NCBI GenBank assembly: GCA_017745175.1
Contig: JAGHZY010000001.1
Coordinates: 65,556-129,555, forward strand
DNA length: 64,000 bases
Direction of reading: 5' to 3'
Source: Sphingopyxis sp.
Lineage (GTDB): Bacteria > Pseudomonadota > Alphaproteobacteria > Sphingomonadales > Sphingomonadaceae
Position numbers and translations under genes: made by a program
Notes under the pieces: model-generated
What the model saw: the letters and a program-made list of their open reading frames with translations, nothing else
Told to the model about the DNA's origin: nothing
The model's database searches: none
Shown here: positions 1 through 9,267 of the stretch, in pieces
How positions within the stretch are numbered: position 1 is the first letter of the stretch
How the letters are laid out: each line of letters starts with the position of its first letter

Positions 1-2
1 GC

Positions 3-956
3 GCTTATGGCCAATCCGACGTCAAGACCGCGAAGCCGGTGACCGAACGCACCGTCTTTGGCATCAATTCGATCAGCAAGGCCTTTACCGGCGTCGCGGC
101 GATGCAGCTTGTCGAGGCCGGAAAGCTCGATCTCGATGCATCGGTGACGAAATATCTCGATGGCCTTCCGCCATCGTGGAAAGAGATTACCGTCCGCCAG
201 ATCCTGACGCACACATCCGGCCTGCCCGAGATCATTGACGACAATACGCGGTTGATCGACGGTGCCGAGCCCGAAGCCGCTTGGGCGAAGGTGCAGGAAT
301 TGCCTCTGAAATATGTGCCCGGGACGCAATATGCCTATAATCAGACCGGCTATGCCCTGATGGGCAAAATCATCGAGAAGCTCTCCGGCAAGCGCTTTGT
401 TGATTTCGTGCGCGTCGGGCAGTTCAGGACGGCGCGCATGAAGCATGCACGCTTTGGCCATGCCGCCGATACCGTACCCGAGCTGGCTCCGCTCCATACC
501 TATCTGACGCTGCAGATTAAGGATATGCGGACCGTCGGCGTCGAACGCAGCGAGACTCCGATTGCGCGCCATGAGGCGTGGCCGGATTATATGCATCCCA
601 CCGGCGGGGTTCAGGCGACGGCCGGAGATCTGGCCGCATGGGTTATCGCGCTGCAGAAGCACAAGCTGGTCAGCGAAAAGGGCCTCGAACAGCTCTGGAC
701 GCCGCAGCAACTGCCCGACGGAAGTTATCGCGGTTTCAACAAGACCATCAATGGCTATGGGCTGGGCTGGCCCGTCATACGCCGTCCGGATCATCCGGCG
801 ATCGCGCCCACGGGCGGCGATCGCGCGGCCATCTTCATCTATCCCCAGGACGACCTTACGGTGATCGTTTTGACGAACCTGATGGGCGCTTCGCCCCAGA
901 AGTTCGTCGACAAGATTGCTGCTCTCTATGTCCCCGGCCTGACGGCCCAAAATTGA
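3..956 (+). CDS. Serine hydrolase, beta-lactamase/PBP4 fold (5' end outside window)
   Basis: The reading frame is open from the left edge, so the signal peptide and N-terminus lie outside the window. The SxxK motif is SISK at bases 69-80, as in class C beta-lactamases, PBPs and esterases of PF00144. A YxN-like segment (YNQTGYAL) follows, and PTGGDRA takes the place of the usual C-terminal HTGG block. The family includes peptidases, esterases and true beta-lactamases, and the substrate cannot be read from the sequence. The middle region after the YxN motif is divergent. It ends 75 bases before a terminator shared with the convergent tig gene. Confidence 0.8.
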   Translation, partial: AYGQSDVKTAKPVTERTVFGINSISKAFTGVAAMQLVEAGKLDLDASVTKYLDGLPPSWKEITVRQILTHTSGLPEIIDDNTRLIDGAEPEAAWAKVQELPLKYVPGTQYAYNQTGYALMGKIIEKLSGKRFVDFVRVGQFRTARMKHARFGHAADTVPELAPLHTYLTLQIKDMRTVGVERSETPIARHEAWPDYMHPTGGVQATAGDLAAWVIALQKHKLVSEKGLEQLWTPQQLPDGSYRGFNKTINGYGLGWPVIRRPDHPAIAPTGGDRAAIFIYPQDDLTVIVLTNLMGASPQKFVDKIAALYVPGLTAQN

Positions 957-1030
957 CGGTAGCGCAGGGCGCCATGCGCGGCCCCGTGCATTCCGCCCGT
1001 CATGCTCCGGGTCCGCTGGATCGGCGCAAC

Positions 1031-1065
1031 AAAAAGGCCGGGTGGATCGCTCCACCCGGCCTTTT
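1031..1065 (-). terminator. Rho-independent terminator of tig
   Basis: A GC-rich hairpin with a 4-base loop (arms ggccgggtgga / tccacccggcc) is followed on the minus strand by TTTTTGTT. It lies 20 bases after the tig stop codon. The plus-strand side also has TTTT, so it may also stop the convergent hydrolase transcript. Confidence 0.85.
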
Positions 1066-1084
1066 GCTTCGCCTCGGGAAAGGC

Positions 1085-2656
1085 TTATTCCTTGGCAGCA
1101 GCCTTTTTGGCCGGAGCCTTCTTGGCAGCAGCCGGCTTTTCCTCGGCCTCCGCCTTCGGAGCGGCCGCCTTCTTTGCCGGCGCCTTCTTGGCAGGCGCTT
1201 CCTCAGCCGTGGCCTCTTCCTTCACCGCGTCCTTCTTGGCGGCCGGCTTCTTCGCGGCCGCCTTTTTGGCGGGCTTGTGGTCGTGGTCATGGTCGTGGCC
1301 GCAGCCGGGGCCATGGACGTGGCCATCGTCGTCGGCCTCGATCGCGGCCTCGATCTCTTCGCGCGTCACTTCGCGGTCGCTGATCTCGGCCTTTTCGAAC
1401 AGGAAGTCGACGACCTTGTCTTCATACAGCGGGGCGCGGAGCTGCGCCGCGGCGAGCGCGTCCTGCTGGACATATTCGACGAAGCGCTGGCGGTCTTCGG
1501 GGCGATACTGCTGCGCCGCCTGCATCACGAGGCGCTGCATTTCCTGCTGCGACACCTGCACGCCATGCGCCTGGCCGATTTCCGAGAGGAGCAGGCCGAG
1601 ACGGACGCGGCGCACCGCGATGTTGCGATAGTCGTCGCGGTCGTTCTCGAGCTCGGCCTTCGCCGCTTCGGGATCTTCCTCGTGGCTCGCTTCATGCTCC
1701 AGCTGTTGCCAGATCTGGCTGAATTCGGCCTCGACCATCGTCGGCGGCACTTCGAAATCGTGCGACGCGGCGAGCTGGTCGAGCAGCTTGCGCTTCATAT
1801 AGGTGCGCGTCAGGCCGTTCAGCTCCTGCTCGACCTGATCCTTCATCAGCTCCTTGAGCTTGTCGAGGCTTTCGAGGCCGAGCGACTTCGCGAACTCGTC
1901 GTCGATCTTCGACGCCGCGGGAACCTTCACTTCCTTCACCGTGACGGCGAATTCGGCGGGCTTGCCCTTGAGGTTCTCGACCGGATATTCGTCCGGGAAA
2001 GTGACCTTCAGCACCTTTTCGTCGCCGACCTTGGTGCCGACGAGCTGGTCTTCGAAGCCCGGGATCAGCTGGCCCGAACCGATTTCGACCGCCATGTCCT
2101 CGCCCGTGCCGCCGTCGAAGGCGACGCCGTCGACGCTGCCGGCGAAGTCGATGATCACCTGGTCGCCAGTGGCGGCCTTCTTCGTCTTCGGCGCTTCCTC
2201 GAAGCGCTTCATCTGCGCAGCGAATTCCTCGATCTTGGCCATCACGGCCTTGTCGTCGGCGGGAACGGTCAGACGCTCGAGCTTCAGCCCGTCGATCGAC
2301 GGGGTTGCGATGTCGGGCAGCACTTCGAGGCTGACGGTCAGCTCGGCGTCCTTGCCGGTTTCATAACCGTCGTCGAGCGCCACGGCGGGCTGCAGCGCGG
2401 GGCGAAGCTTTTCCTTCGTCATCAGGTCGCGCACGCCCTGATCGATCGCCTTGTTCAGCGCGTCGGCCGACAGCGCCGGGCCGTGCATCTTGCGGATCAG
2501 GTTCGGCGGAACCTTGCCGGGGCGGAAGCCGGGCATGCGGACGGTCGGGGCGATGCTCTTCACCTCGTCGTCGACGCGCGCGTCGATATCCTTGGCGGTG
2601 ATGGTGACGCGATATTCGCGCTTCAGGCCTTCGTTCAGCGTTTCGACGGTCTTCAT
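1085..2656 (-). CDS. tig: Trigger factor, ribosome-associated chaperone and peptidyl-prolyl isomerase
   Basis: The 523-residue protein has the N-terminal ribosome-docking signature GFRPGKVP at residues 43-50, a central FKBP-type PPIase domain (about 160-245) and the helical C-terminal chaperone domain. It binds at the ribosome exit tunnel and shields nascent chains. The ATG at 2656 was chosen because the frame upstream is only translated tRNA-Leu sequence. The tail is unusual. Residues 442-523 hold an Asp/His run (HVHGPGCGHDHDHDHK) and then Lys-Ala-Pro-Glu repeats of the PAKKAAAKK type. Canonical trigger factors of about 430-450 residues lack this. The tail may bind metal or nucleic acid. Confidence 0.95.
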   Translation of the reverse strand: MKTVETLNEGLKREYRVTITAKDIDARVDDEVKSIAPTVRMPGFRPGKVPPNLIRKMHGPALSADALNKAIDQGVRDLMTKEKLRPALQPAVALDDGYETGKDAELTVSLEVLPDIATPSIDGLKLERLTVPADDKAVMAKIEEFAAQMKRFEEAPKTKKAATGDQVIIDFAGSVDGVAFDGGTGEDMAVEIGSGQLIPGFEDQLVGTKVGDEKVLKVTFPDEYPVENLKGKPAEFAVTVKEVKVPAASKIDDEFAKSLGLESLDKLKELMKDQVEQELNGLTRTYMKRKLLDQLAASHDFEVPPTMVEAEFSQIWQQLEHEASHEEDPEAAKAELENDRDDYRNIAVRRVRLGLLLSEIGQAHGVQVSQQEMQRLVMQAAQQYRPEDRQRFVEYVQQDALAAAQLRAPLYEDKVVDFLFEKAEISDREVTREEIEAAIEADDDGHVHGPGCGHDHDHDHKPAKKAAAKKPAAKKDAVKEEATAEEAPAKKAPAKKAAAPKAEAEEKPAAAKKAPAKKAAAKE

Positions 2657-2743
2657 TGCCTTGGTCTTATCCTTGCTCAAAATCTCGTATCGAACCCCGC
2701 CGGAGCGGCGGAGTTCCCCATGATCCCGGCCTGCATTGCAGAT

Positions 2744-2828
2744 TGGTGCGGGCGAAGGGACTCGAACCCCCACATCTTGCGATACTGGTACCTAAAACCA
2801 GCGCGTCTACCAATTCCGCCACGCCCGC
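2744..2828 (-). tRNA. tRNA-Leu, anticodon UAG
   Basis: The 85-nt minus-strand gene has the acceptor arm GCGGGCG/CGCCCGC, a D-loop with GGUAGA, an anticodon arm CUGGU-UUUAGGU-ACCAG giving UAG, a short class II variable arm, a T-arm with GGUUCGAGUCC and an encoded CCA end. It lies 87 bases upstream of tig on the same strand and may share its transcript. Confidence 0.97.
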
Positions 2829-3018
2829 AGGTGTTTTCGGCCGGGTGCACGAAATCGCGCGCTGCCGCGCACGCCCGTGCGGGCCGCGCGGGGCTATAGC
2901 AGACGCATCGCCGAGGGCAAGGGCACAAAGCCCCCTGTTCCGCGGGCGGAACGTGTTCGATGCCCGCCGCCGGAACATGCGCGGAGCCCGTTCGTTGGTT
3001 AACCCGAGGAGAGCGACA

Positions 3019-3216
3019 ATGACAAGCAGCCCCGACCCGCTTCCCAAGCCGAAGCCCGATACGATCGAACCGCAGGCGCCGCCCGAAAAGCCGATACAAC
3101 CGACCCCGTTCGAAGACCCCGCCGGCCAGCCAAACGAAATCCCCGGCAGCCCCGGTGGCGGCGATATCGACGAACCCGGCCGCGGGCCGAGTGAAGTCCC
3201 GCCGCAGGAGATTTGA
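3019..3216 (+). CDS. Small proline-rich acidic protein of unknown function
   Basis: This 65-residue protein starts at an ATG 8 bases after a GAGGAG ribosome-binding site. It is made mostly of Pro, Glu, Asp and Gly, with no hydrophobic segment and no recognisable fold, so it is probably a disordered cytoplasmic protein. The strong Shine-Dalgarno sequence and the lack of a competing frame support it as a real gene. I do not recognise a function. Confidence 0.55.
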   Translation: MTSSPDPLPKPKPDTIEPQAPPEKPIQPTPFEDPAGQPNEIPGSPGGGDIDEPGRGPSEVPPQEI

Positions 3217-3419
3217 CTGCCAGTTCCCGTCAGTGGCGCTGACGAACGGCTTGGCGCCTGTGCAGCACTGCGGGCGCTGAGTGCTGCTCGCGCTCCCGAC
3301 CGGCGCCCATGGGGCCGATATTGTTCCGCATCGAAACAAAAAGCGCTTGCAAAGATTTAGGCGCCGATTAGCAAACCGACCCATCCGATCCTTCGGGCCG
3401 GATATGGGGGTTCGCAGAA

Positions 3420-4163
3420 ATGCGTTTAGGGGGATGGGCCACCGGTATCCCGGTGGCCGCTTGCTGGAGTGCGGCGTTCGGGGCGAGCGCAGCAGCCGAG
3501 CCGGGCGTCGTTGACGCGCCGGTCCTTGCCGCTGTCGAGAGCCCGCCGCCGCCCGCCGCCGTCATCGCGTCCGAAGCACCCGCAATCGCCGCGACGCTTG
3601 CCGCCGGCACACCGGTCTTCGTCATGCTCGACGCCGATCTCTCGACGATGACCGCGAAACTCGGCGACCGCTTTCCCGTCGTCGTGCTCAACGATGTCGT
3701 CGAGCGCGAGACGATCGTCATTCCCAAGGGCGCAACCGGCCATGGCGAGGTCACCTTCACGACCAACAAGGGCGCGTTCGGCAAGCCCGGTATCATCGGC
3801 ATCACGCTCCGCCAGTTGCAGATCGGCGGCCGCCAGTTCGCGCTCAGCGGGCGCTATCGCGAGGAGGGCGCAAACAACAATGGCGTCACCGCCGCGGCGA
3901 TGTTCACCGTCGGTGTCTTCTCGGCCTTCATCAAGGGCAAGCCCGGCGTGATCCCGCGCGGGCGCGAGCTCAAGGCGCGAACGGGCGAACCCATCGCCTT
4001 CACGATCGGCATCTCCGCCACGCCGCCACCGCCGGTCGCCAGCACGGCAATCCTTGTCGCGCCGCCGGACCGGGCAACCCCGGAGGCCACCGCATCAGCG
4101 CCCGCAACAATCGAAATCCCGACCGACAATCCGGAACAGGGCAAAACAGGAGGACAGGAATGA
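3420..4163 (+). CDS. Exported protein of unknown function, sphingomonad type
   Basis: The 247-residue product has an N-terminal signal sequence ending near residue 26 (AAFGASAAAEP). A conserved-looking core lies at about residues 60-200 and contains VFVMLDADLS, IPKGATGHGEV and NKGAFGKPGIIGITLRQL. It ends in a Pro/Ala/Thr-rich tail. The beta-rich core with a VIPKG segment resembles a family of periplasmic proteins seen in sphingomonads with no known role. It overlaps the next gene by ATGA, so the two are probably translationally coupled. No catalytic motif is visible. Confidence 0.75.
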   Translation: MRLGGWATGIPVAACWSAAFGASAAAEPGVVDAPVLAAVESPPPPAAVIASEAPAIAATLAAGTPVFVMLDADLSTMTAKLGDRFPVVVLNDVVERETIVIPKGATGHGEVTFTTNKGAFGKPGIIGITLRQLQIGGRQFALSGRYREEGANNNGVTAAAMFTVGVFSAFIKGKPGVIPRGRELKARTGEPIAFTIGISATPPPPVASTAILVAPPDRATPEATASAPATIEIPTDNPEQGKTGGQE

Positions 4164-4909
4164 AATTTACATCCGCAAGGGCGATGCTCGCGACGGTCGC
4201 CGCATCGTGCATCGCCGTCGTACCGGCGATCGCGCAGGACAGCGAGGCGTCCAAACCCGCCGTCGAGGCAACCGCCGGTGCCGAAGGAACTGCCGACGCG
4301 GCAACCGCAGCCGAAGAGGCAATCGCCTCGGCTGCAACTGTCGCGGCGCCTGCGCCGACCTGCGAGCTCCATATCTTCCCGACCCTCGAAGGCCAGGCAA
4401 TGACCACCGGCTGGCTGTCGGGCTTCGGCATCGTCGGCGCGGTCGCCGATGCGGCGTCGAACAAGAACCGCAACATCAGCGACGCCGACTATCTCAAGGA
4501 CGCGCTCGGTCCGCAGATGCAGATCGACGCGCTCAACTCGATCAATGTCGTCGAGGCGCTCAAGCTGCCGCCGTCGCAGGTCATCTTCGAAACGCCGATC
4601 GCCGATCGCAAGATCACGACGAAGGCCGCAACGCGCCTCAGCGCGTCGAAGGCGTCCTGCTATGTCGAACTGGTGATCACGCAGAATTTTTACACCAAGA
4701 AGGCAATCTATGGCCGCTCGCTGAACAACCGCTTCATCGTCAAGGATTTCCGCACGGGCAAGGACAAGGCCGCGCTCGTTAAGGGACGCGGCGGCAATGG
4801 CCTCGAGCATTTCCCGCCGAAGACGACCGACGAGACCGAAGCGGCCGAAACCGAGCTGCGCGAAGTTTTCGTCAGGAACTTCCTCGAATTCGCCAAGGGC
4901 GTGAAATAG
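4160..4909 (+). CDS. Exported protein of unknown function
   Basis: The 249-residue protein has a signal peptide with a likely cut after AIA near residue 26 and then an Ala/Glu/Thr-rich spacer to about residue 65. A mixed alpha/beta domain follows, containing CELHIFPTLEGQ and SCYVELVITQNFYTKKAIYGRSL. Two cysteines (about 68 and 170) could form a periplasmic disulfide. It overlaps the preceding gene by 4 bases and is followed 65 bases later by another secreted protein gene on the same strand. I do not recognise a function. Confidence 0.75.
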   Translation: MKFTSARAMLATVAASCIAVVPAIAQDSEASKPAVEATAGAEGTADAATAAEEAIASAATVAAPAPTCELHIFPTLEGQAMTTGWLSGFGIVGAVADAASNKNRNISDADYLKDALGPQMQIDALNSINVVEALKLPPSQVIFETPIADRKITTKAATRLSASKASCYVELVITQNFYTKKAIYGRSLNNRFIVKDFRTGKDKAALVKGRGGNGLEHFPPKTTDETEAAETELREVFVRNFLEFAKGVK

Positions 4910-4974
4910 GCGCCGCGCGGCGGGGCGGTTTCCGCTGTCCCGTCGCACCCTTCTTCCTTTCAGCGGAGCCCGTC

Positions 4975-5886
4975 GTGCGCGCCCTCACCAGCCTCCTCCT
5001 CGCCGCAATCCTTGCGCCGCTCCCGGCGATCGCCGCGCCGAAAGCGCCCGACGCGCCCGCCACGCTTGCCGAGCCCTATCGCCGCGTCGATGGCGGCCGT
5101 GCGGTGCAGATCGGCCTTGCCCAGACGCAGATCGAAACGAGCATCGAGATCGGGCGGGTCGCCGCCTCGACCGGCGGCGACCTGATTGGCGCGCTGATCG
5201 TGTCGGGAATGGACGACAAGCGCGAGCGGCTTGCCGATTCGGCGACCGAACGCGCCAATGCGGCGGCAGCGCCGCTCCGCGACACGCTGCGCGGTTTCGA
5301 CGTTGACGCGCTCGCGCTGTCGACGACGCGCGCCGCGCTCGCACAGCCCGACTGGTTCCGGCCGGAAACATTCGCGGCGACCAAGGACGTCTCGCCCGCC
5401 AGCCGCAGCGCCTTCGCCTTTGCCGCGACGACGCCGCAGGTCGTCTTCGTTACGTACCGCTATACATTGTCGCCGGATTTCACCCAGATCCGCGTGATCG
5501 CCGAAATCGCGCTGGAGGCGAAGCCTCCGGCCAAACGGCGCAATATTGTCTCGCCCCCACTCTACCGCCAGACGGTGTCGAGCATCGTCCAGCTCGGCAA
5601 GCGCAGCTACGACCATCATGAAAATGTCGCGCGGTGGAACGCCGACGACGGCAAGCTCGCCAAGGCTGCGCTCGCCGCCGGTTTCGGCGAAGTGGAACGC
5701 CTGATCCCCTATGCGCTCGCCCTTACCCCCGCCGATATCAAGGCCTTCACCGCGAAGGACCGCGAAAAGGGTTTCGGCGCGGGTTTCTACGGCCCGCTCA
5801 TCCGGCGCGACGACGCCGACCACGCGAACCTGCTCCTGTGGGCAAAGGACGGGCTTATCCACATCCGGACATTGCCCGGCAGTTAG
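4975..5886 (+). CDS. Exported protein of unknown function
   Basis: The 303-residue product starts at GTG 4975 and has a clear signal peptide (LLLAAILAPLPAIAA). The rest is a soluble alpha/beta protein with no membrane segment and no motif I can name. Its end overlaps the convergent amidohydrolase gene by 4 bases. It may be co-transcribed with the two exported-protein genes upstream, which would make a three-gene envelope operon. Confidence 0.7.
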   Translation: MRALTSLLLAAILAPLPAIAAPKAPDAPATLAEPYRRVDGGRAVQIGLAQTQIETSIEIGRVAASTGGDLIGALIVSGMDDKRERLADSATERANAAAAPLRDTLRGFDVDALALSTTRAALAQPDWFRPETFAATKDVSPASRSAFAFAATTPQVVFVTYRYTLSPDFTQIRVIAEIALEAKPPAKRRNIVSPPLYRQTVSSIVQLGKRSYDHHENVARWNADDGKLAKAALAAGFGEVERLIPYALALTPADIKAFTAKDREKGFGAGFYGPLIRRDDADHANLLLWAKDGLIHIRTLPGS

Positions 5887-7223
5887 GGCACAACGCGCCG
5901 TTCGACGACGCCGTCGAGCATCGCCGTCAATGCCGCGGCATCGTGCCAGCGCCCGGCCACCATCACCCCCATCGGCGACCGCAGCGCCGCAGGCCTTTCG
6001 AGCGGATTGTCCGCCACCAGCAGCAGGTCGGCGCGATAGCCCGGCGCGACGACCCCGAACTTCTCCGCTCCCGGCACGGTTTTCGCGATGAATTCGCCCG
6101 GCGTGCGCGTCGCCGCCGACAGCGCCTGCCACGGCGTCAGCCCCGCCGACAGCATCGCGTCGATTTCGCCGTGCAACGCAAAGCCCGGTACCTGTCCGGG
6201 GATCGTCGGCGCATCGCCGCCGGCGATCAGCGGCACGCCAGCGTCCGCCATCGCCTTCACGAAGCGCGCCTCGAACGCCACGCGCCGCGACAGGTCGACC
6301 GCCTTTTTCTGATAGCCCGACCGCGCCCAGTCGATGCGGTCGCCGGGCGACAGGTAACGCGCCTCGGGCGCCGCCAGATATGCCTTCACCACGTCGGGCT
6401 TGCCGAACTGCGCCGCGATCGTGCGATAGTTGAACAGGTCCGACGTGACGAAGGCGCCATGCGCCTTCACCAACGCGATCGCGTCGGCGATCCGTGCGTC
6501 GGCGGGCGGCGCCTGCTGGTCATCAGCGGGCGGCTCCGGAAAGAAGCCGTAAAAGAATTCCTCGACGTGCGCGACCATCGCTTGCCCCGCTGCGAGCTGC
6601 TTCGCGAGGCCGACCGCCTTTACATTATGCCCGACGATCGCGATCCCCTGCGCCTTCGCTTCGGCCGCCAGCGCGGCGAAGGCTTCGGCCGACAGGTTCG
6701 TATAGACCTTGATGAAGCTGTAGCCGTTCGCCTTCGCCAGCCGCACGATTGCACGCGCCTCGTCGGGCGTGCGCACGACGAGATGACCATATTGCGGATC
6801 GCCATCGACGACGAACGCGACAAAAATCTGCGGCCCCGCGATATCGCCCTTCACGACGCCCGCCCGGGTGCGTCCGACGAAGGCGTTGGTCGCCTCGCCC
6901 ATGTTGAGCATCGTCGTCACGCCGTTCGCGAGCAGCAGCGACAGATCGTCGCGCGACGTCACATGATTGTGCATGTCGGCGAGCCCCGGCATCAACCAGG
7001 CGCCCTTGCCGTCGATCACCGGCGTTCCGGCGGGCAGCTTCGCCCTGATCCCGATGCTCGCGATCCGCCCGTCGGTCACGATCACCGTGGTGCGCGGGAT
7101 CACGCGCTCGCTGTCCATCGGCACGACGTTGACATTCTCGAAGACGACCGTCTCGGCACGCGCGAGCATCGCGCAGGCCAGCATCAGCCACAACGTCAGC
7201 AGCGCGCGAAGCGTCCGCCGCAT
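5883..7223 (-). CDS. Secreted amidohydrolase, metal-dependent
   Basis: This is an amidohydrolase-superfamily enzyme of the imidazolonepropionase/prolidase-like group that hydrolyses amide or ester bonds in an unknown substrate. The metal site can be followed in order: HxH in MHNH near residue 93, Lys in FIKVYTNL, His in GHNVKAVG, His in VAHVEEF, and Asp in IAGGDAPTIPG. An N-terminal hydrophobic segment (LLTLWLMLACAMLARA) predicts export. The ATG at 7223 was chosen over one 27 bases upstream because it starts the signal peptide and lies 4 bases after the preceding stop codon, giving tight coupling. Confidence 0.85.
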   Translation of the reverse strand: MRRTLRALLTLWLMLACAMLARAETVVFENVNVVPMDSERVIPRTTVIVTDGRIASIGIRAKLPAGTPVIDGKGAWLMPGLADMHNHVTSRDDLSLLLANGVTTMLNMGEATNAFVGRTRAGVVKGDIAGPQIFVAFVVDGDPQYGHLVVRTPDEARAIVRLAKANGYSFIKVYTNLSAEAFAALAAEAKAQGIAIVGHNVKAVGLAKQLAAGQAMVAHVEEFFYGFFPEPPADDQQAPPADARIADAIALVKAHGAFVTSDLFNYRTIAAQFGKPDVVKAYLAAPEARYLSPGDRIDWARSGYQKKAVDLSRRVAFEARFVKAMADAGVPLIAGGDAPTIPGQVPGFALHGEIDAMLSAGLTPWQALSAATRTPGEFIAKTVPGAEKFGVVAPGYRADLLLVADNPLERPAALRSPMGVMVAGRWHDAAALTAMLDGVVERRVVP

Positions 7224-7227
7224 CGCG

Positions 7228-7710
7228 TCAGCCGGCGCAGAAGGCGGCAAAGCGTGCGATCGCCTGCCTGCCCGCCGGCGTCGCCGCCATGTCGGTCGCG
7301 TCGCCGTCGGCGGTCATCCGCAGCCAGCCGTTCGCAGCAAAGGCCCTGAACAGCGGCGACGTTGCGGGCATCTCCTGCGCCGTGAAAGTCGGCAGCTCGT
7401 CGGCATCGGTCGTCCCCGTCAGCCGCACGCGCTGGTCACCCGATTCGAGCTCGATCGCCGTCAGATCGGGCGCACCGCCCGAAATTCCCGCAAAGACGCG
7501 GTCGCCGCCTTCCTCGCAGGTGAAGTTCAGCGGCTGATCGTCGGTGCCGTCCACCTCATAGGCGAGGATCGCGTCGTGGACCGGCGCCTCGTCGTTGACG
7601 CGCATCGCCCAGTCATAGCCATCGTTCACCGCGGGGGCGCCCGCGGCACTCGCCGCCGCGCCCGTCGCCAGTGCCAATATGCCGCAAACCGGAACCAGAA
7701 GCCGCTTCAT
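7228..7710 (-). CDS. Exported protein of unknown function
   Basis: The product has a signal peptide (MKRLLVPVCGILALATGAAA) and a mature domain of about 135 residues with cysteines at both ends (FTCEEGG and AAFCAG), a possible disulfide. Three ATG codons occur in a row; the one at 7710 is best spaced from GAAGGA. The gene sits directly before the amidohydrolase in the same operon, so it may be an accessory envelope protein. No family is recognised. Confidence 0.65.
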   Translation of the reverse strand: MKRLLVPVCGILALATGAAASAAGAPAVNDGYDWAMRVNDEAPVHDAILAYEVDGTDDQPLNFTCEEGGDRVFAGISGGAPDLTAIELESGDQRVRLTGTTDADELPTFTAQEMPATSPLFRAFAANGWLRMTADGDATDMAATPAGRQAIARFAAFCAG

Positions 7711-7800
7711 CATCATCCATCCTTCGCTGTCATTATGCCCTGATTTCAACGCTCATGACAGCGAAGTCGCTGAATGCCTGTGAACCGGATCACCCGGCGG

Positions 7801-9267
7801 TCAGCCGAGCGCCTTTTTCAGCAGTTCGTTGACCACCTGCGGGTTCGCCTTGCCCTGCATCGCCTTCATCGTCTGGCCGACGAAAAAGCCGAACAGCGCT
7901 TCCTTGCCGCCCTTATACTGCTCGACCTTGTCGGCATTGGCGGTCAAAATCTTGGCGATCTCGGCCTCGATCGCGCCGGTGTCGCTCGTCTGCTTCAGCC
8001 CGTCGCGCTCGACGATCACGCCCGCCGCGTCGCCGCTTTCGAGCATCTTTTCGAACACCTGCTTGGCGATCGTGCCCGAAATCGTGCCGTCGGCGACGAG
8101 GCCGAGCAGTTCACCCGCCTGTGCCGGCGTGACCGGGCAATCCCCGAAGCTCTTGCCGAGACGGTTGAGCGCGCCGAACAGCTCGCTCGTCACCCAGTTC
8201 GCCGCAGCGACCGGCTTCGCGCCGGTTTCCAGCAGCGTATCGAACCACAGCGCACTCTCGACCTCGGCGGTCAGCACGTCGGCGTTATAGGCCGAAATCC
8301 CTGCCGCCAGATAGCGCGCGCGCTTGGCGTCGGGCAGTTCGGGCAGACTTTCACGGCACTCGGCCAGAAACGCGTCGTCGAGTTCGAGCGGCAACAGGTC
8401 GGGATCGGGGAAGTAGCGATAATCATGCGCATCTTCCTTCGAGCGCATCGAGCGCGTCTCGTTACGGTCGGGGTCGTAAAGCCGCGTTTCCTGCACCACC
8501 GTGCCGCCGCTTTCGAGCAGTGCAACCTGGCGCTTTGCCTCGCCCTCGATCACCGCCATCACGAAGCGCACCGAATTGACATTCTTCGTCTCGGTGCGCG
8601 TGCCGAACTCGTCGCCGGGCTTGCGGACCGACACGTTGACGTCGGCGCGCATCGAGCCCTCTTCCATATTGCCGTCGCACGACCCGACATAGCGCAGGAT
8701 CGAGCGCAGCTTGCGCACATAGGCGCCGGCTTCCGCGGGCGAACGCATGTCGGGGCGCGAGACGATCTCCATCAGCGCGACGCCCGAGCGGTTGAGGTCG
8801 ACGTACGACATCGTCGGATGCTGGTCGTGCATCAGCTTGCCGGCGTCCTGCTCGACATGGATACGCTCGATGCCGATGCGCTTGGCCTCGGGAATCCCGG
8901 CCTTCTCATCCTCCTCGATCGTCAGCGAGCCTTCGCCGACAAGCGGATGATAAAGCTGCGAAATCTGGTAGCCCTGCGGCAGGTCGGCGTAGAAATAATT
9001 CTTGCGGTCGAAGCGCGACCATTTGTTGATCTCGGCCTCGATCGCCATGCCGGTGCGCACCGCCTGACGGATGCACTCGCGGTTCGGCACCGGCAGCATG
9101 CCCGGCATCGCGGCGTCGACGAGCGACACCTGCGTGTTCGGCTCGGCCCCGAACGCCGTCGCGGCGCCCGAGAACAGCTTGGCGTTGGAGGTGACCTGCG
9201 CATGGACCTCGAGGCCGATCACGACCTCCCACTCGCCGGTTTCGCCCTTGATGCGATAGTCGCTCAT
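7801..9267 (-). CDS. gatB: Asp-tRNA(Asn)/Glu-tRNA(Gln) amidotransferase subunit B
   Basis: GatB binds misacylated Glu-tRNA(Gln) or Asp-tRNA(Asn) and phosphorylates the side-chain carboxylate before amidation within GatCAB. The 488-residue protein shows [29 protein letters not shown] and [10 protein letters not shown], then a C-terminal YqeY-like helical tail with [17 protein letters not shown]. The ATG at 9267 overlaps the stop of the preceding small ORF (TGATG), so it is coupled to that ORF rather than directly to gatA. Confidence 0.97.
   Translation of the reverse strand: MSDYRIKGETGEWEVVIGLEVHAQVTSNAKLFSGAATAFGAEPNTQVSLVDAAMPGMLPVPNRECIRQAVRTGMAIEAEINKWSRFDRKNYFYADLPQGYQISQLYHPLVGEGSLTIEEDEKAGIPEAKRIGIERIHVEQDAGKLMHDQHPTMSYVDLNRSGVALMEIVSRPDMRSPAEAGAYVRKLRSILRYVGSCDGNMEEGSMRADVNVSVRKPGDEFGTRTETKNVNSVRFVMAVIEGEAKRQVALLESGGTVVQETRLYDPDRNETRSMRSKEDAHDYRYFPDPDLLPLELDDAFLAECRESLPELPDAKRARYLAAGISAYNADVLTAEVESALWFDTLLETGAKPVAAANWVTSELFGALNRLGKSFGDCPVTPAQAGELLGLVADGTISGTIAKQVFEKMLESGDAAGVIVERDGLKQTSDTGAIEAEIAKILTANADKVEQYKGGKEALFGFFVGQTMKAMQGKANPQVVNELLKKALG

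Noticed and set aside
1141..1300. Repeats in the tig tail as a CRISPR-like or tandem DNA repeat
   Set aside because: The repeat is at the Lys-Ala-Pro codon level within a coding frame, without fixed spacer lengths.
2657..2773. N-terminal extension of tig beginning GVRVPSPAP
   Set aside because: This is the usual false translation of a tRNA gene.
578..2899. Long plus-strand open frame of 773 codons
   Set aside because: It runs antisense through tig and across the tRNA-Leu gene; tig has all family motifs, and the long antisense frame is a product of high GC codon bias.
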